Source: Nemertoderma westbladi (Eukaryota; Xenacoelomorpha; Nemertodermatida; Nemertodermatidae). From it: a stretch of 37,707 nt of DNA. Both the position numbers and the translations under genes were made by a program. Below, piece after piece: positions 10,021 through 20,296 of the stretch (positions are counted from its first letter, which is position 1; the number at the start of each line of letters is the position of its first letter). The DNA is taken from NCBI GenBank assembly GCA_032718475.1, contig JAUCBJ010006033.1:1-37707 (forward strand), read 5' to 3'. Below the pieces are notes generated by a model that saw only the letters and a list, made by a program, of their open reading frames with translations, ran no database searches and was not told where the DNA came from.

Positions 10021-12897
10021 ATGGCAACCTATGATGGATACATGTCGCCAGCTCACTCAGACTTAAATGAACTTAACGATATACTGGACGCTGCAGAGCA
10101 ATGCTTTGATTCCAATGAAGACAACATGATGATTCTAGATGCCATGGAAATGGCCCAAGATGATAGACGATTGGACGGGGAATTCGGTTCACTTTCGAGT
10201 TCCCTGGACTACGGGAAACATCTGTCTACCCAGAGTTCCAGCCGTATTCCATCTACGGTGGAAGTGCGACGTCTTGGAGAATTTACATCCATAGATCCCG
10301 CGTCTGTGGCTGTCTCTAAGTCACTGGATAAACCAAAGGGTAAAGCAAGAGTCGCTGGTAACATAAAAACTTCAGTAATACCGAAAACTTCCGGCAATTT
10401 TATTCAGGAATTTACTAACGACGAACGGAAACACATCGTCTCCTACGCACAGGTTAACGGCATAGACGCCGCTGTGATGTACTTTAATTGGCGCTTCCCG
10501 AAGCTCACCAAAGACACCATCCAGATTCTCATTAACGATAAGGGCAAGTATGCGGACAGACGGAAGGACCCGACAGTCGCCGTCGCTTCCGTGAAGTGTC
10601 AGCCAAAGTACAATACCCGCTCACAGAAGGCGCGATACACCGAACCCGACAGGTTCGTACTCGGCGCCTTCTCGTGTATGCACGGGATCGAAGCAACCGT
10701 GTCCGAGTTCAAAGATAAGTTCAACGACCTCAATGAGTCCCTAGTCGAGCGATTCCGTACCTTTTGGGTCAACAATGTCACCAAGAACACCCCGGAATGG
10801 CAGTGGGAGCTGGAGGAGGTCCCTATGGATGAGGACGGAGATAACGAGGTGTACAGCGAGCCCGAATGGCTCGAGATCGGGACCTACGCCTGCATATACA
10901 GTCCGTCGCTCGCGCTTTCCTTGTACGCGTCGAGGTACCCGCGACTAACCGAGCCGCGCGTGCGACTCTGGTGCCGACGGGTACGTATGTGCGTCGCCGA
11001 ATACTCGGCGTTGCGTGCCCGCCCCGCCGCCCGACGCGCCGTCGACGACAACAGCTACCCGGGCTGCGGGTACACTGTCACCGACAAATGGGAGATCGCC
11101 GAGTACGCCAAGGTCCACGGGGTCGAGGCAGCGGTGAACGAGTTCAAAACGCGGTACCGGGATCTCGACTCCAAGTCGGTGGCCACGTTCCTCGCGGCGC
11201 AGCTCGCCATAGTGAGCCAGGTGCGGGAGCTCGAGACACGGGATGCCACGCCGAGGGTGCGCGGTCAGTACACCAAGTACACGGCCGAGGACCGCGCGGA
11301 GATAGCTAAGTACGCGATCGCTTCCAGCTCTACCGAGGCCGCGCGGAAGTTCCGGAAGCGTTTCCCCAATCTCAACGAGTCGAGCGTTCGCAACTTCCGG
11401 GACACCTACCGTCGGCAGACTGCGGGTCAAGAGGTGGGAGACCGGACCGCGGAGCTCGCGACCCTGCCCACCAAGGCACGCGGTAGACCCCGGTTGCTGG
11501 GGAGACTGGACGACGAGGTGTGTCGCAACGTGGAGATGTTGCGCGCCGCTGGGGGGGTGATCACCCGGAAGGAAGTTGTGGTTGCCGCGCGGGCTGTGAT
11601 GGAGAACAGCGACCAGGGGAAACTGCGGGAGCACGGAGGATACATAGACCTCACAAAGAGTTGGGCCGCCAGTCTACTGAAACGAATGAATTCCACAGGG
11701 AAATCTCGTAAAGGGGTTGGCGGTGAGGCCTCCATACCTCTGGAGTTTATAGAGCAAACTCGCAAGGATTTAGTGGGCATTCTAGAGTTAACAGCCAAGC
11801 AGTACAACGTGCCTCCCAGTTTGATCATCAGTTGCGATGATTCTCTTTACAATCTGATTCCCGTGGAAGGAAACTATACGGTTGAGGTCGGTGGCGCTAC
11901 TGTTAACTGTTACTGTGGCGCGTCTAAGAAAGGGAAGAGAAGCGGGACGTTGGGGATAGTAACAACAACGTTGGATGGCCGGTTCCTCCCCATGCATCTC
12001 GTGTACCCCGGAAAGTCGAAAAAGGTTCACCCCAAATACGACTTCCCTTCTGGGTTCTATTGCAGTTACAAGTATCCGCCGACTCTCACCGAGGGCATTA
12101 TGACAGAGTTTGTTATTCGTATTCTAATTCCGTATATTATGGGGACTCGTCAAGATAGTCGTCTCGGCTCTACTCAACCCGCCATAGTCATCTACAAGGA
12201 CGGATTCAGCGAAAGGTTTACTAAATCCCTCTCCAGCAATCACATCATCCCGGTGAGGTTGCCGCCGGACGTCGCTCAGCATATCCAACCGGCGGCTCTC
12301 GGCGGCGGGAAGTCGTTGTTGGCGCATCTACAGGGCGCCTTCCAGTCCTGGTACGTGAGGGTGCTCACCGAGGCCGTTATACACCACGGTACCCCGATAG
12401 AGACAGCCCAGAGCAATATCGCCTCATCCATCTTCCTACGCGAGAAGCAATCTCGTTGGATCAGCGAACATTACCAATATATGTGCAAACGGCCGGATTT
12501 GGTTCAACTGGGATTTCTAGATCTCGGTATGTCGTGTCCTAGTCCTGTCTCGATGCCGCCATTAGATTCCTTGGTGGACGATTCGGGGGCGACTGCCATT
12601 AGCAGTGGCACTGCGACAAGTTCGCAACAAACCAATGTTCAGAATCAAGTGATAACTTATACCGCAAACGGTGAGAAAAGTTATCATTTATTGAACTCTC
12701 AGGGCCAAGTGACTTTATCTCCCATCTCGGATGCCAACGAAATGCGTTGGAATGAATTGTCCTCGGTTTTGGTTTGCAACTCGGACTCTGTTGTCCAACA
12801 ACCCACTAACAACCCAACTCCAATTACACTTGTTGACAGCAATTCTGATATTTATATTCCTCCAAATATTCTACGTAATTACGGCGTTAGGAATTAA
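10021..12897 (+). CDS. Domesticated pogo/Tigger-type transposase with five tandem HTH repeats (paralogue A), intronless
   Basis: The start is the ATG at 10021 (gactATGG, good context), giving 958 residues. In order: an acidic N-terminus (about 10-50); five HTH-like repeats beginning near residues 134, 209, 282, 355 and 423, each of the form EIAxYAxxHGxEAAxxxFxxRFPxLxxSxVxxF; a GRP-containing linker (ARGRPRLLGR, about 487); a CENP-B/Tc5-type HTH (REHGGYIDLTKSWAASLLKR, about 536-555); a DDE superfamily domain (about 595-785); and a Ser/Thr/Gln-rich tail. In active relatives the triad sits in WDQT, MDN and QPMD. Here the first Asp is kept (SCDDS), the second site reads IVIYKDG (Asp displaced by one) and the third reads QPAAL (lost), so catalysis is unlikely. 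Inference: a nuclear sequence-specific DNA-binding protein derived from a transposase. No flanking terminal inverted repeats are seen, and it sits in tandem with a paralogue. Confidence 0.85.
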   Translation: MATYDGYMSPAHSDLNELNDILDAAEQCFDSNEDNMMILDAMEMAQDDRRLDGEFGSLSSSLDYGKHLSTQSSSRIPSTVEVRRLGEFTSIDPASVAVSKSLDKPKGKARVAGNIKTSVIPKTSGNFIQEFTNDERKHIVSYAQVNGIDAAVMYFNWRFPKLTKDTIQILINDKGKYADRRKDPTVAVASVKCQPKYNTRSQKARYTEPDRFVLGAFSCMHGIEATVSEFKDKFNDLNESLVERFRTFWVNNVTKNTPEWQWELEEVPMDEDGDNEVYSEPEWLEIGTYACIYSPSLALSLYASRYPRLTEPRVRLWCRRVRMCVAEYSALRARPAARRAVDDNSYPGCGYTVTDKWEIAEYAKVHGVEAAVNEFKTRYRDLDSKSVATFLAAQLAIVSQVRELETRDATPRVRGQYTKYTAEDRAEIAKYAIASSSTEAARKFRKRFPNLNESSVRNFRDTYRRQTAGQEVGDRTAELATLPTKARGRPRLLGRLDDEVCRNVEMLRAAGGVITRKEVVVAARAVMENSDQGKLREHGGYIDLTKSWAASLLKRMNSTGKSRKGVGGEASIPLEFIEQTRKDLVGILELTAKQYNVPPSLIISCDDSLYNLIPVEGNYTVEVGGATVNCYCGASKKGKRSGTLGIVTTTLDGRFLPMHLVYPGKSKKVHPKYDFPSGFYCSYKYPPTLTEGIMTEFVIRILIPYIMGTRQDSRLGSTQPAIVIYKDGFSERFTKSLSSNHIIPVRLPPDVAQHIQPAALGGGKSLLAHLQGAFQSWYVRVLTEAVIHHGTPIETAQSNIASSIFLREKQSRWISEHYQYMCKRPDLVQLGFLDLGMSCPSPVSMPPLDSLVDDSGATAISSGTATSSQQTNVQNQVITYTANGEKSYHLLNSQGQVTLSPISDANEMRWNELSSVLVCNSDSVVQQPTNNPTPITLVDSNSDIYIPPNILRNYGVRN

Positions 12898-13853
12898 TGC
12901 AACCAATCTATTTAATAATTAATTGTTTTAATAATAATATCAGGTAATATGGAAAGAAACTAAAATTTTGTAAATATTTTGGATATTCTGTGTACCGTAT
13001 CCGATCGATATGTTTTTTACATAACATCCTGCAGTGGTTAGTGGGAGTTATGGTTGTTGATAATGTCATTTGAAATTTCTTGGTATAAATAATTCTGATC
13101 AGTAAGATTGTTAAAAAGGTTAGCCGCTACTGGGCACAACAATGTTGACTTTATATATTTTTTTACTGTCTTGAACTAAATAAACCATTTTGTCGGTTTA
13201 GGACTTGTCGGTCTTTTTTCAAATTTCATTCTGCTTAATTTCAAAAACTTAGAATCTTACAATCTACTTTTAGTTGTTATGGATACTTCGTGTAAATACT
13301 TAGCTTAGAATATCGATCTAATATTCGCTGATTGAGTGTCAATAATGCAGCGAGTTTCGGTAAAAGTAAATTAGAATGTATAAATAATTGTATTCCAAAA
13401 TTATTTTAACATTAAATAAAATTGCTGAGGAAAATCCGCATTTGAATCTTGTTATTAATTAAATTTGAAATTTATTTTGTTGAATCTTACAAAATGAACA
13501 TTAATTGCGCGAGGTACTCTTATCAGTAGCAGGCGGTGTAGCAATTAGTCCTACATAATATGACGTATTAATTATTGTTTTGTTGTTGAGGTATCCAAAA
13601 AAGCTGTAAGGCGATATCAAGTTTAATTGTCTCTCGTCCACAACATTACTTCCTCTACCCCATTAATATAAAGCTGCGAAATTAATGAATTGTAAAAATT
13701 ATTAATTTTCGATATTTTGATTAAATTACTTTGCGATGCATAATTTATAGTCGTGGTTGACTTTAATATAATTTTCTTACAAAGTTTCTTACTTCGTCAT
13801 TGTTGATCGTGTTAAGTAGCTTTTCGAAGACAGTTGCAATTGAATAATAAATT
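12898..13853. other. Spacer between the two paralogues
   Basis: AT-rich, with no exon. AATAAA at 13179-13184 is a candidate polyadenylation signal for the upstream gene, about 280 bases after its stop. The remainder should hold the promoter of the downstream gene. Confidence 0.5.
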
Positions 13854-16790
13854 ATGGATGGAGATAATAACTCAAAGGGTCATGATAGAAACGTTATGGA
13901 ATCAGTTATTAAATCGAAGACTATGGATGACGATGTTTCCAAGGTAACCAAAGTCAATCCAACATCCTGCGATCCTTTGCTAAATGATGACAACGCCAAT
14001 AGAGATGAAAATGGTGGAGAAGTTACTAAAGAGGAAGCAGTAAAACATACCATTACATCTAAATCGTTGGACGTTGAACATTCTAGAACTACAAAACAAC
14101 AGAGTAATGGAAGTGTTGGTGGAACAGATACTGTTGAAGTGTCTGTTAACCCTGTATCTGAAACCGTGGAAGTGTCTGTTAACCCGTTTGTGAGTACATC
14201 AGCTGACGGGTCCGCCATGAAGTTTGTACCGACGGCTATAATGCCCCCGAGGAAGAGTGGGAGGAAAACAAAAAGAAGATTCCCTTCTGATGATGTGATG
14301 CACAGTGAAGAAACAGACGTCGTGGCTGTGAAGAAAGGACGACGTTCCAACTTGAAACCTGCCCCTATCATAGATTCGCAGAAACTACTGGTTGGCGCTT
14401 ATGCGCATGTCCATGGAGTCGAAAAGGCTGTTTCGGAGTTCCACGTTTACCCAGACATTGACACCGAAGTTGTGAGAGAATTTAAAGACCTTTTAGCGAG
14501 TTGTGTGGACGTTGCCATCTCGTTTAAAACCAATTTAAGGCAGCGTAAACGGGGGCGTCCCGCTAAGCTCCCACCCGCGCCTGCCGAGGTCGATGCGAAA
14601 TCTGCGGTACATAAAACGTACGGTTCGGAAAATATAGTCAGCGCAAAGAATTTCGATGCAAATAAAGTCCCGGAGCACGTGCGCTTGGAGATAGGCGCTT
14701 ATGCATGCATCTATGGCGTCTCTTCGATCCTTACACTTTATCAAACACTCATTCCTATTGAGAACGACCACGTTAAAGTGTGGAAACGTGCTATTCTAGA
14801 AGTGGTGAACCCTGAATTCGTTCGAGCATGCCAAACAGATGCGATTGAAGACCTCCTCCCAATATTGGCTACTTTCTCAACCAATGAGAAGTGGGAGATC
14901 GCCCAATACGCGACCATGCACTCGATACTCGACGCTGTGCAAAACTTCTCGGCAGAGCATCCCTCAATCACGCCGGATATCGTCAAGGTCTTCGTGGACG
15001 CGCATGCCAACATCTCGCGCAGCGTGCAGGAGTCCGAGCGAACAGAGGGCGAATCATCCAGAGGAATCTACGCTAAATACACACCGGAAGAACGAGCTGA
15101 GATCGGGAGGTTTGCCCACGAGTCCTCCCCTAGAATCACGGCAGCCCACTTCCGCTATAAATTCCCTCGACTCAACGATTCAACCGTGTGTAACTTCCTG
15201 AAGGCTTACAGGAAGGTCTTGGAGAAGGATTCCCAACAACCTATTGTTGCACTTCCGCAACGAAGTAGAGGTCGACCGCCCCTTTTAGGTCGGCTTGACA
15301 ATGAAGTTCGGCGCAATCTCGAGTTAATGAGAGATGCGGGAGCTAAAATCAACAGTTCCGTTGTTATAGCAACTGCCAGAGGGATTATGCAAACTTACGA
15401 CCAGTTTAAGCTCAAGGAGCATGGAGGTTATATCCAGTTAAGTAAAGGCTGGGCGACTTGCATGCTGAAGAGGCTGGGTCTGATTCCTAACGCCCCCAAT
15501 GATGATACCGCGGAGGTGTCCACAGAGTATATCGAACAAGCTCGTAAGGAGATCACCTCAGCCGTTATGATCACCGCCGAGCAGTGTTTGGTTCCCAAAG
15601 AGTTGATCCTCAGCTTCGATTACTCCCCCTTGCGGTTGGTTCCGATAGGAAAGTATTCCATGGAGATTGGAGACAAAGTGGTTGTCATCAGTGGTGAAGA
15701 TGACAAACGCAGTGTGTGTGGGCTGGTTACGACTTCTTTGTCGGGTGCGTTTCTTACCACTGTGTTAATATACCCCGGTAAAACGCATAAAGTACATCCC
15801 ACGTTTATTGGAAACGGTATCACATATCGTCACACTGGTTGTAATAGCATGGCTGTTGAAGCCGATATGCTGGAGAATTATTTGACAACTGTATTGATTC
15901 CCCATGTGAAGGAGGTCCGAAATCGTTTAAGGCTAGCCCCCAAATACCCCGCGCTTCTCATGTGCAACAAAACGGCTGTGGTTCTTATGGATAATATAAC
16001 GAAGTTATTCACGGACAATGGCATCATCCCCGTTAAGATAACCCTGACAGGGGCGGACCAGTTGCAGCCGGCGTACCTCAGCGGGATGGTCTCGTTGAAG
16101 AATTACGTAAAGGCGGAATTCCAGTCTTGGTACGTCGCCGCGATCAATCGGATGATACGGGACGGGAAGTCTGTCGAAGTGGCCCAGGAGGATCTCAGCT
16201 CGTTGGCGTTCCTACGCGAGAAGCAAGCCCATTGGATAGCGGGGCATTACGATTACATCACTCGACATCCGGACGTGGCCGCGCGTGGCTTCGCCGAGAT
16301 CGGTTTGCTCCAGGCCTACGACGCCAGCGAGATTTGCAGGGGAATTGGAAGCGCTGATCCCAAACCGTGGTCTACCCAATCTACTGACGTAACCACTTCT
16401 ACAGCTTCCCTTACCGCCCCCGCCTCAGTGGCTATGGTCTTAGCTAGTACCACACAAGCACTGGGAATCCAAGACGATAGTCTACGTCAGCAGATGGTAC
16501 AGCTGAGTCCTTCGTCGTTTAGCACTGCGGTTCCATTGGCTAGTTCTGCTAACCCACCGTTTTTCCATTCTCTCAGTGCCGATGGTCAGCAACTGACGCT
16601 GACTCCGTTCTCAGCTCCTGGCGATACATCATCCATTGATGATCCCTTCACTGTTATTAACGCCGCCTCATTGGCTGATGTTTTTTTGGTTGGGAACTCG
16701 GAACCAATCACGACCATTGTTGTTGACAACGGCACTACTAAATCCTTTCTCAAACTAGATGGAGATCCTGAGACCACCTCAGGTTGTTGA
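13854..16790 (+). CDS. Domesticated pogo/Tigger-type transposase with four tandem HTH repeats (paralogue B), intronless
   Basis: ATG at 13854, 978 residues, same architecture as the gene at 10021. The N-terminus is Ser/Thr/Asp-rich with a short internal duplication (TVEVSVNP at about 93 and 104). A basic stretch (RKSGRKTKRR, about 133-142) suggests an NLS. HTH-like repeats start near 176, 276, 345 and 412. An AT-hook-like RKRGRPAKLP lies between repeats 1 and 2. A CENP-B/Tc5-type HTH follows (KEHGGYIQLSKGWATCMLKR, about 521-540), then a DDE fold (about 580-770). Triad: first Asp kept (SFDYS, D589), second replaced (LLMCNKT, Asn), third replaced (QPAYL, Tyr). After the DDE fold, the module FLREKQAHWIAGHYDYI and a tail block with GQQLTLTPFS match paralogue A. 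The long uninterrupted frame argues for purifying selection rather than a decaying transposon. The role is inferred to be DNA binding without transposition. Confidence 0.85.
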   Translation: MDGDNNSKGHDRNVMESVIKSKTMDDDVSKVTKVNPTSCDPLLNDDNANRDENGGEVTKEEAVKHTITSKSLDVEHSRTTKQQSNGSVGGTDTVEVSVNPVSETVEVSVNPFVSTSADGSAMKFVPTAIMPPRKSGRKTKRRFPSDDVMHSEETDVVAVKKGRRSNLKPAPIIDSQKLLVGAYAHVHGVEKAVSEFHVYPDIDTEVVREFKDLLASCVDVAISFKTNLRQRKRGRPAKLPPAPAEVDAKSAVHKTYGSENIVSAKNFDANKVPEHVRLEIGAYACIYGVSSILTLYQTLIPIENDHVKVWKRAILEVVNPEFVRACQTDAIEDLLPILATFSTNEKWEIAQYATMHSILDAVQNFSAEHPSITPDIVKVFVDAHANISRSVQESERTEGESSRGIYAKYTPEERAEIGRFAHESSPRITAAHFRYKFPRLNDSTVCNFLKAYRKVLEKDSQQPIVALPQRSRGRPPLLGRLDNEVRRNLELMRDAGAKINSSVVIATARGIMQTYDQFKLKEHGGYIQLSKGWATCMLKRLGLIPNAPNDDTAEVSTEYIEQARKEITSAVMITAEQCLVPKELILSFDYSPLRLVPIGKYSMEIGDKVVVISGEDDKRSVCGLVTTSLSGAFLTTVLIYPGKTHKVHPTFIGNGITYRHTGCNSMAVEADMLENYLTTVLIPHVKEVRNRLRLAPKYPALLMCNKTAVVLMDNITKLFTDNGIIPVKITLTGADQLQPAYLSGMVSLKNYVKAEFQSWYVAAINRMIRDGKSVEVAQEDLSSLAFLREKQAHWIAGHYDYITRHPDVAARGFAEIGLLQAYDASEICRGIGSADPKPWSTQSTDVTTSTASLTAPASVAMVLASTTQALGIQDDSLRQQMVQLSPSSFSTAVPLASSANPPFFHSLSADGQQLTLTPFSAPGDTSSIDDPFTVINAASLADVFLVGNSEPITTIVVDNGTTKSFLKLDGDPETTSGC

Positions 16791-17889
16791 GACTCGCAGT
16801 TATTCATATTCATTGTAGTACATTTTATTCAACACAAACTAATCAACTCAACAATATTTTATATCAACACTCTACTACTACCATTGAACTTTGAAATGTT
16901 GTACGATTTGTCATTAGTATGTACTATGATGTGACTCTGATTAATTTTTAGGAACACTACTCTCTGGTTACTTTAATTCTTCAATTCTCGATTCTAAGTA
17001 ATACTGAATTAAATTTTACTAAGTTTTAATTATATCAGAAATATACTGGTTTTTCAGAGCAATTTAATAATATTATTTTCGTCAAACATACTTACTGTTA
17101 GACTTGTATAGTCAATTTGCTCGATTTGTACACATTCGCTGTTGATATTTCGATGGTCAAAAACTTAAACTATATCCATTCCCACATATTTATTTACTTT
17201 CGAAAGAGATTATTTGTTCCCGTTTTTAAATGGAGGTGGGAGTGAGGGGGGGGGGGGGCGTGGGCTCAATGCTCTCCCCCTACGGTTGTAAAAAATTTGG
17301 CGCCTCTTATTGAGTGACCTGCGTGAAATTTAAAAAATTCAACTTAAAAGACTACTCCTCAGTTATTTTCCATTTTATTTTCCGATACCACAGTTTTTGG
17401 AACCTTCATTCATGTTCATTTTCATCATATTTTTCGGCCACTTTTTGTATTTTCGTTTTCTATTTCAGATAATTATTGACAATTTCACTTTCACATAAAG
17501 CAAAAATTGCCAAAAAACGGTTAAGAAATGGCTGAGGATATTCTGAGATATTTGCCTTCAAAGTTCAAACCTTTCCGTGCAAAACTACAGGTATCTGGTT
17601 GGTTAATAATGTCTGACATGAAGGAAGCACACCACCGAGCAAAAATTATATTTATGGGGGTTTACGGGGTCGCTGGTTTCATTGCCGACGTCTTTTTGAA
17701 TATTGGGTGGCCAATCTGTCGGTTGTCTGTCTGTCTGTCATACATTTTGACAGACAGATTGGCAGATAGATATTCCACGATAACTCGAGAAGTAAAAGAG
17801 ATATCTTTAAGCTGTTTTCAAATCCCTATTAAATTCTGCTCTAGATGCAACTTATAAAAATTTCTGAAATTTTGACCGACGGGGGTCTA

Positions 17890-17971
17890 CCCCCCCCCCC
17901 CCCCCCCCCCCCTCCCCCCTAATTGATAATTCGCCGAGATGGGATTTGACCCCCCCCCCCCCCCCCCCCCC
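17890..17971. repeat. Paired C23 / C22 homopolymers
   Basis: C23 at 17890-17912 and C22 at 17950-17971 are separated by 37 bp. Both follow a similar short lead (gggggtcta / gggatttga), suggesting a local duplication. Confidence 0.8.
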
Positions 17972-18040
17972 ACCCTTATCGTTTTTGTGCAGCGATCAAG
18001 AACTGTGGGCTAATTCTCCAAATTTCGGGATTGTGTATGT

Positions 18041-18058
18041 GGGGGGGGGGGGGGGGGG
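18041..18058. repeat. G18 homopolymer
   Basis: Eighteen consecutive G on the plus strand, opposite in sense to the neighbouring C runs. Confidence 0.9.
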
Positions 18059-18409
18059 TAGGTTGTTTGTGTAGACTTGCCATTTCCAGTTAGTTTTTTT
18101 AATTTCTTCGCCACACAATTGCAAAGTTGTCTTATCAAGTATGAAAACGGTGTAGGGCTACACTGTTATTAACATAATATTTTAAATATAAATAAATCCT
18201 GTTGGATCATCCTAGTCCTTTTGGCTTATAGGAACATTATTATGGAAATTCAGCCAGTTAAAATTAAAACTAACCTCGGTGTCTTTGATACTGAATAATT
18301 TAATAATTTAACACATAATATTTAACATAACTTTAACTAAGTGACTAACTAACACAGTGGTGTAGAGTAGCTGCTACGATATAATAATAAATATTTATTG
18401 ATTTAAACT

Positions 18410-20091
18410 TTACATTTTTGGTGCTGGTGCCACTGAGTGTTCCATTAAGGTATTGCACCTACAGGAACGACCAGCTTTCACTCCCCCACACCCGGGGCAG
18501 TGTATCTCCATGCTTCGTTTAGTAATAAAGCGACGGCCGCATTCCTTACAGATGAACGGCCTCTCTCCCGTGTGTTTCCGCCGATGGACCGTCATGTTCG
18601 ACTTGATATCCGTACTGTAGTCGCAGAAATTACATTCGTATCGATTGAAGTTCTTCCAATCAGAGAGTTTGTGTACGCCTTCCAACCACGGCGAGTCTTG
18701 GTGATTGCCTGTTGCTATCATCGTATTAGTGGGTTCGTTTACGCCCAATCTATTTGCTAGGTTTCCTGGGTTAGGTGGCCCTTGTACCATTGTAGGTGGG
18801 GGCGGAGACGGTTGAAACTGCTTCCTTTTCTTGTTGTAATTATCCGAGTACATGCAGTACAGACGGGGGGTGATAGCAGACTTGACGATATCTCTTAGAG
18901 CTTCTCGTGACAGCATTGTGTCTTCCAAGCACTGCGGTTCCTGGTAAAATATTTCTTCCTTATATTGAGCTAATGGATCGTCCCTTGTTACCTCACGATA
19001 ATGAGATTGTGGCTCCCGTCCAATCATACCAACTTCCTTGTTTCTGAAGAGGTCGTCCGTAACCAACATGGTATCATCACCCTGCACGGAGCGATCACCC
19101 ATTGTATTCATAATTTCTTTATGCTGGAAATGGACATCTCTGATACCTGGATGGGAGCGGATTCTATCTTCACTGTGATTGGATTGCTGGGCAGACTCGT
19201 AGGCCTGCCTGTCGATGGCCATCTGCCGCAGCCGGTCCCTGCTCCGTTGTAGACTGGTCATACTTTCAACGTATCCGCTCCATGTCGCAGTATCAGCGTA
19301 CGCTGGTGGTGACTTATGTGTATAAACTGCGGATTCATTTATCCGTGTATCATAATGGAAGTCGTTGTCGTATACAACAAAGGGTCTGTCGTTAGAGCCG
19401 GTAGTCATATGTTTTCTATCTGTATCCTCTTTGTGCTCCGTTGCAGGCTTTGTTTTGTTTCGTTGTGGAAGAGAATAATCGATGACCTCGTTCATATCCT
19501 GTGTCTGCGTCCGATCTGTAATATTATGGATTACATAAATTATTTAACATGGTTGCTGAGTGAAAAATCTGATCTTAAATGGAGTTTCAAATAGTCGAGT
19601 CAAACTATAATAAAAACCGAAGGAAATTCGCAATCAATCCAAACCACAATTTTTAGATTCTATATTACATTGATAGTGCCAAAAAATATGTAAAAACTTA
19701 TTTTGCATATCACTTTCAAGTTACCTGTTTGGTTTCATTGTAAAATTAATTACTAGTCTAGACCTGTAAAGTCTATTCCCACTTAATTCCCACTAATGTT
19801 ATTCCCACTTCATTTAATATAATACTAGCTCAAGAGACTGACAAGTTGACAACACTATCTGAGTTATTTATTCATACCTGTCTTGTAATCCGAACTTCTG
19901 TGAATCAACGACATTCTCTTCATTGGTATCCGTGTCTTTCTCTTCGAAGATCCAACAACTACATGTTTCGCTGTCTCCTCTCTCTCAGTATCCTCGACTA
20001 CTGGCTCAACCTTCCGTTTCTTTCTCGACGTCTCTTGCAGCTCAAGCACCCACGTTGGTTTTGTTTTACGTTGGCATATTTTACCCGCCAT
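18410..20091 (-). CDS. C2H2 zinc-finger nuclear protein, 2 exons
   Basis: Exon 1 is 20091-19878 and exon 2 is 19515-18410. Phase 1 joins (ACA G | AT CGG) give 439 residues with canonical GT-AG. The N-terminus holds a classical basic NLS (SRKKRKVE, about 22-29). The middle is disordered and charged, with no domain recognised. Two fingers sit near the C-terminus: YECNFCDYSTDIKSNMTVHRRKH (positions about 364-386, C2H2) and, after a TGERPF linker, CKECG...SMEIHCPGC (about 394-414), which lacks the standard second His spacing and reads as CCHC-like. Two fingers plus NLS suggest a DNA-binding regulator in the nucleus; target and orthology are unknown. A minus-strand AATAAA (plus 18394-18399) lies 11 bases past the stop, so a very short 3' UTR is possible. 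Its 5' end faces the plus-strand gene beginning near or before 21014. Confidence 0.82.
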
Positions 20092-20251
20092 GTTTTCTAG
20101 TACCAAGTATAAAATATTTCCTAAGTGACAATCTTTCGTTATGTTTCAGTAATTATTATTAACAAAAACATTGTGAATTAATTTGGATTACAATGTTTAA
20201 TCGTTGCAAAAAAGTGTTTTATATTGGCTGCTATGTAGCATTCCATTGCAG

Positions 20252-20296
20252 CACAATCACTCCCCTTCCCAACCTAGAATGGGGCCCTCATTCAAT
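20252..20296 (+). other. Possible upstream exon of the plus-strand Pro/Gln-rich gene (weak)
   Basis: After a good acceptor (ttccattgcag) the frame reads HNHSPSQPRMGPSFN in phase 0. It could splice from a weak donor (AAT|gtttga) to the phase-0 exon at 21014. An alternative frame with a better donor (GCCG|gtgatt at 20338) ends in phase 1 and does not join. It is reported only because the composition matches the downstream exons. Confidence 0.25.

Larger units (their letters stand above)
16791..18405. other. Repeat- and homopolymer-rich spacer
   Basis: No gene is supported. It contains G13 (17246-17258), C23 (17890-17912), C22 (17950-17971) and G18 (18041-18058). An inverted repeat, ccaatctgtc ... 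gacagattgg, spans about 17710-17762. The open frame 17528-17857 looks repeat-derived: its ggttaagaaatggc...gag start recurs at about 27110-27130 in the foldback element loop. Confidence 0.6.

Noticed and set aside
10945-11634. 229-codon minus-strand open frame inside paralogue A
   Set aside because: An antisense shadow of a GC-rich coding stretch; no domain and low-complexity composition.
10021-16790. Two live Tigger transposons
   Set aside because: No flanking terminal inverted repeats or TA duplications are visible, and the catalytic positions are replaced in both.
17528-17857. 109-codon plus-strand open frame starting MAEDILRYLPSKF
   Set aside because: No domain; its start recurs in the loop region of the foldback element, indicating repeat-derived sequence.
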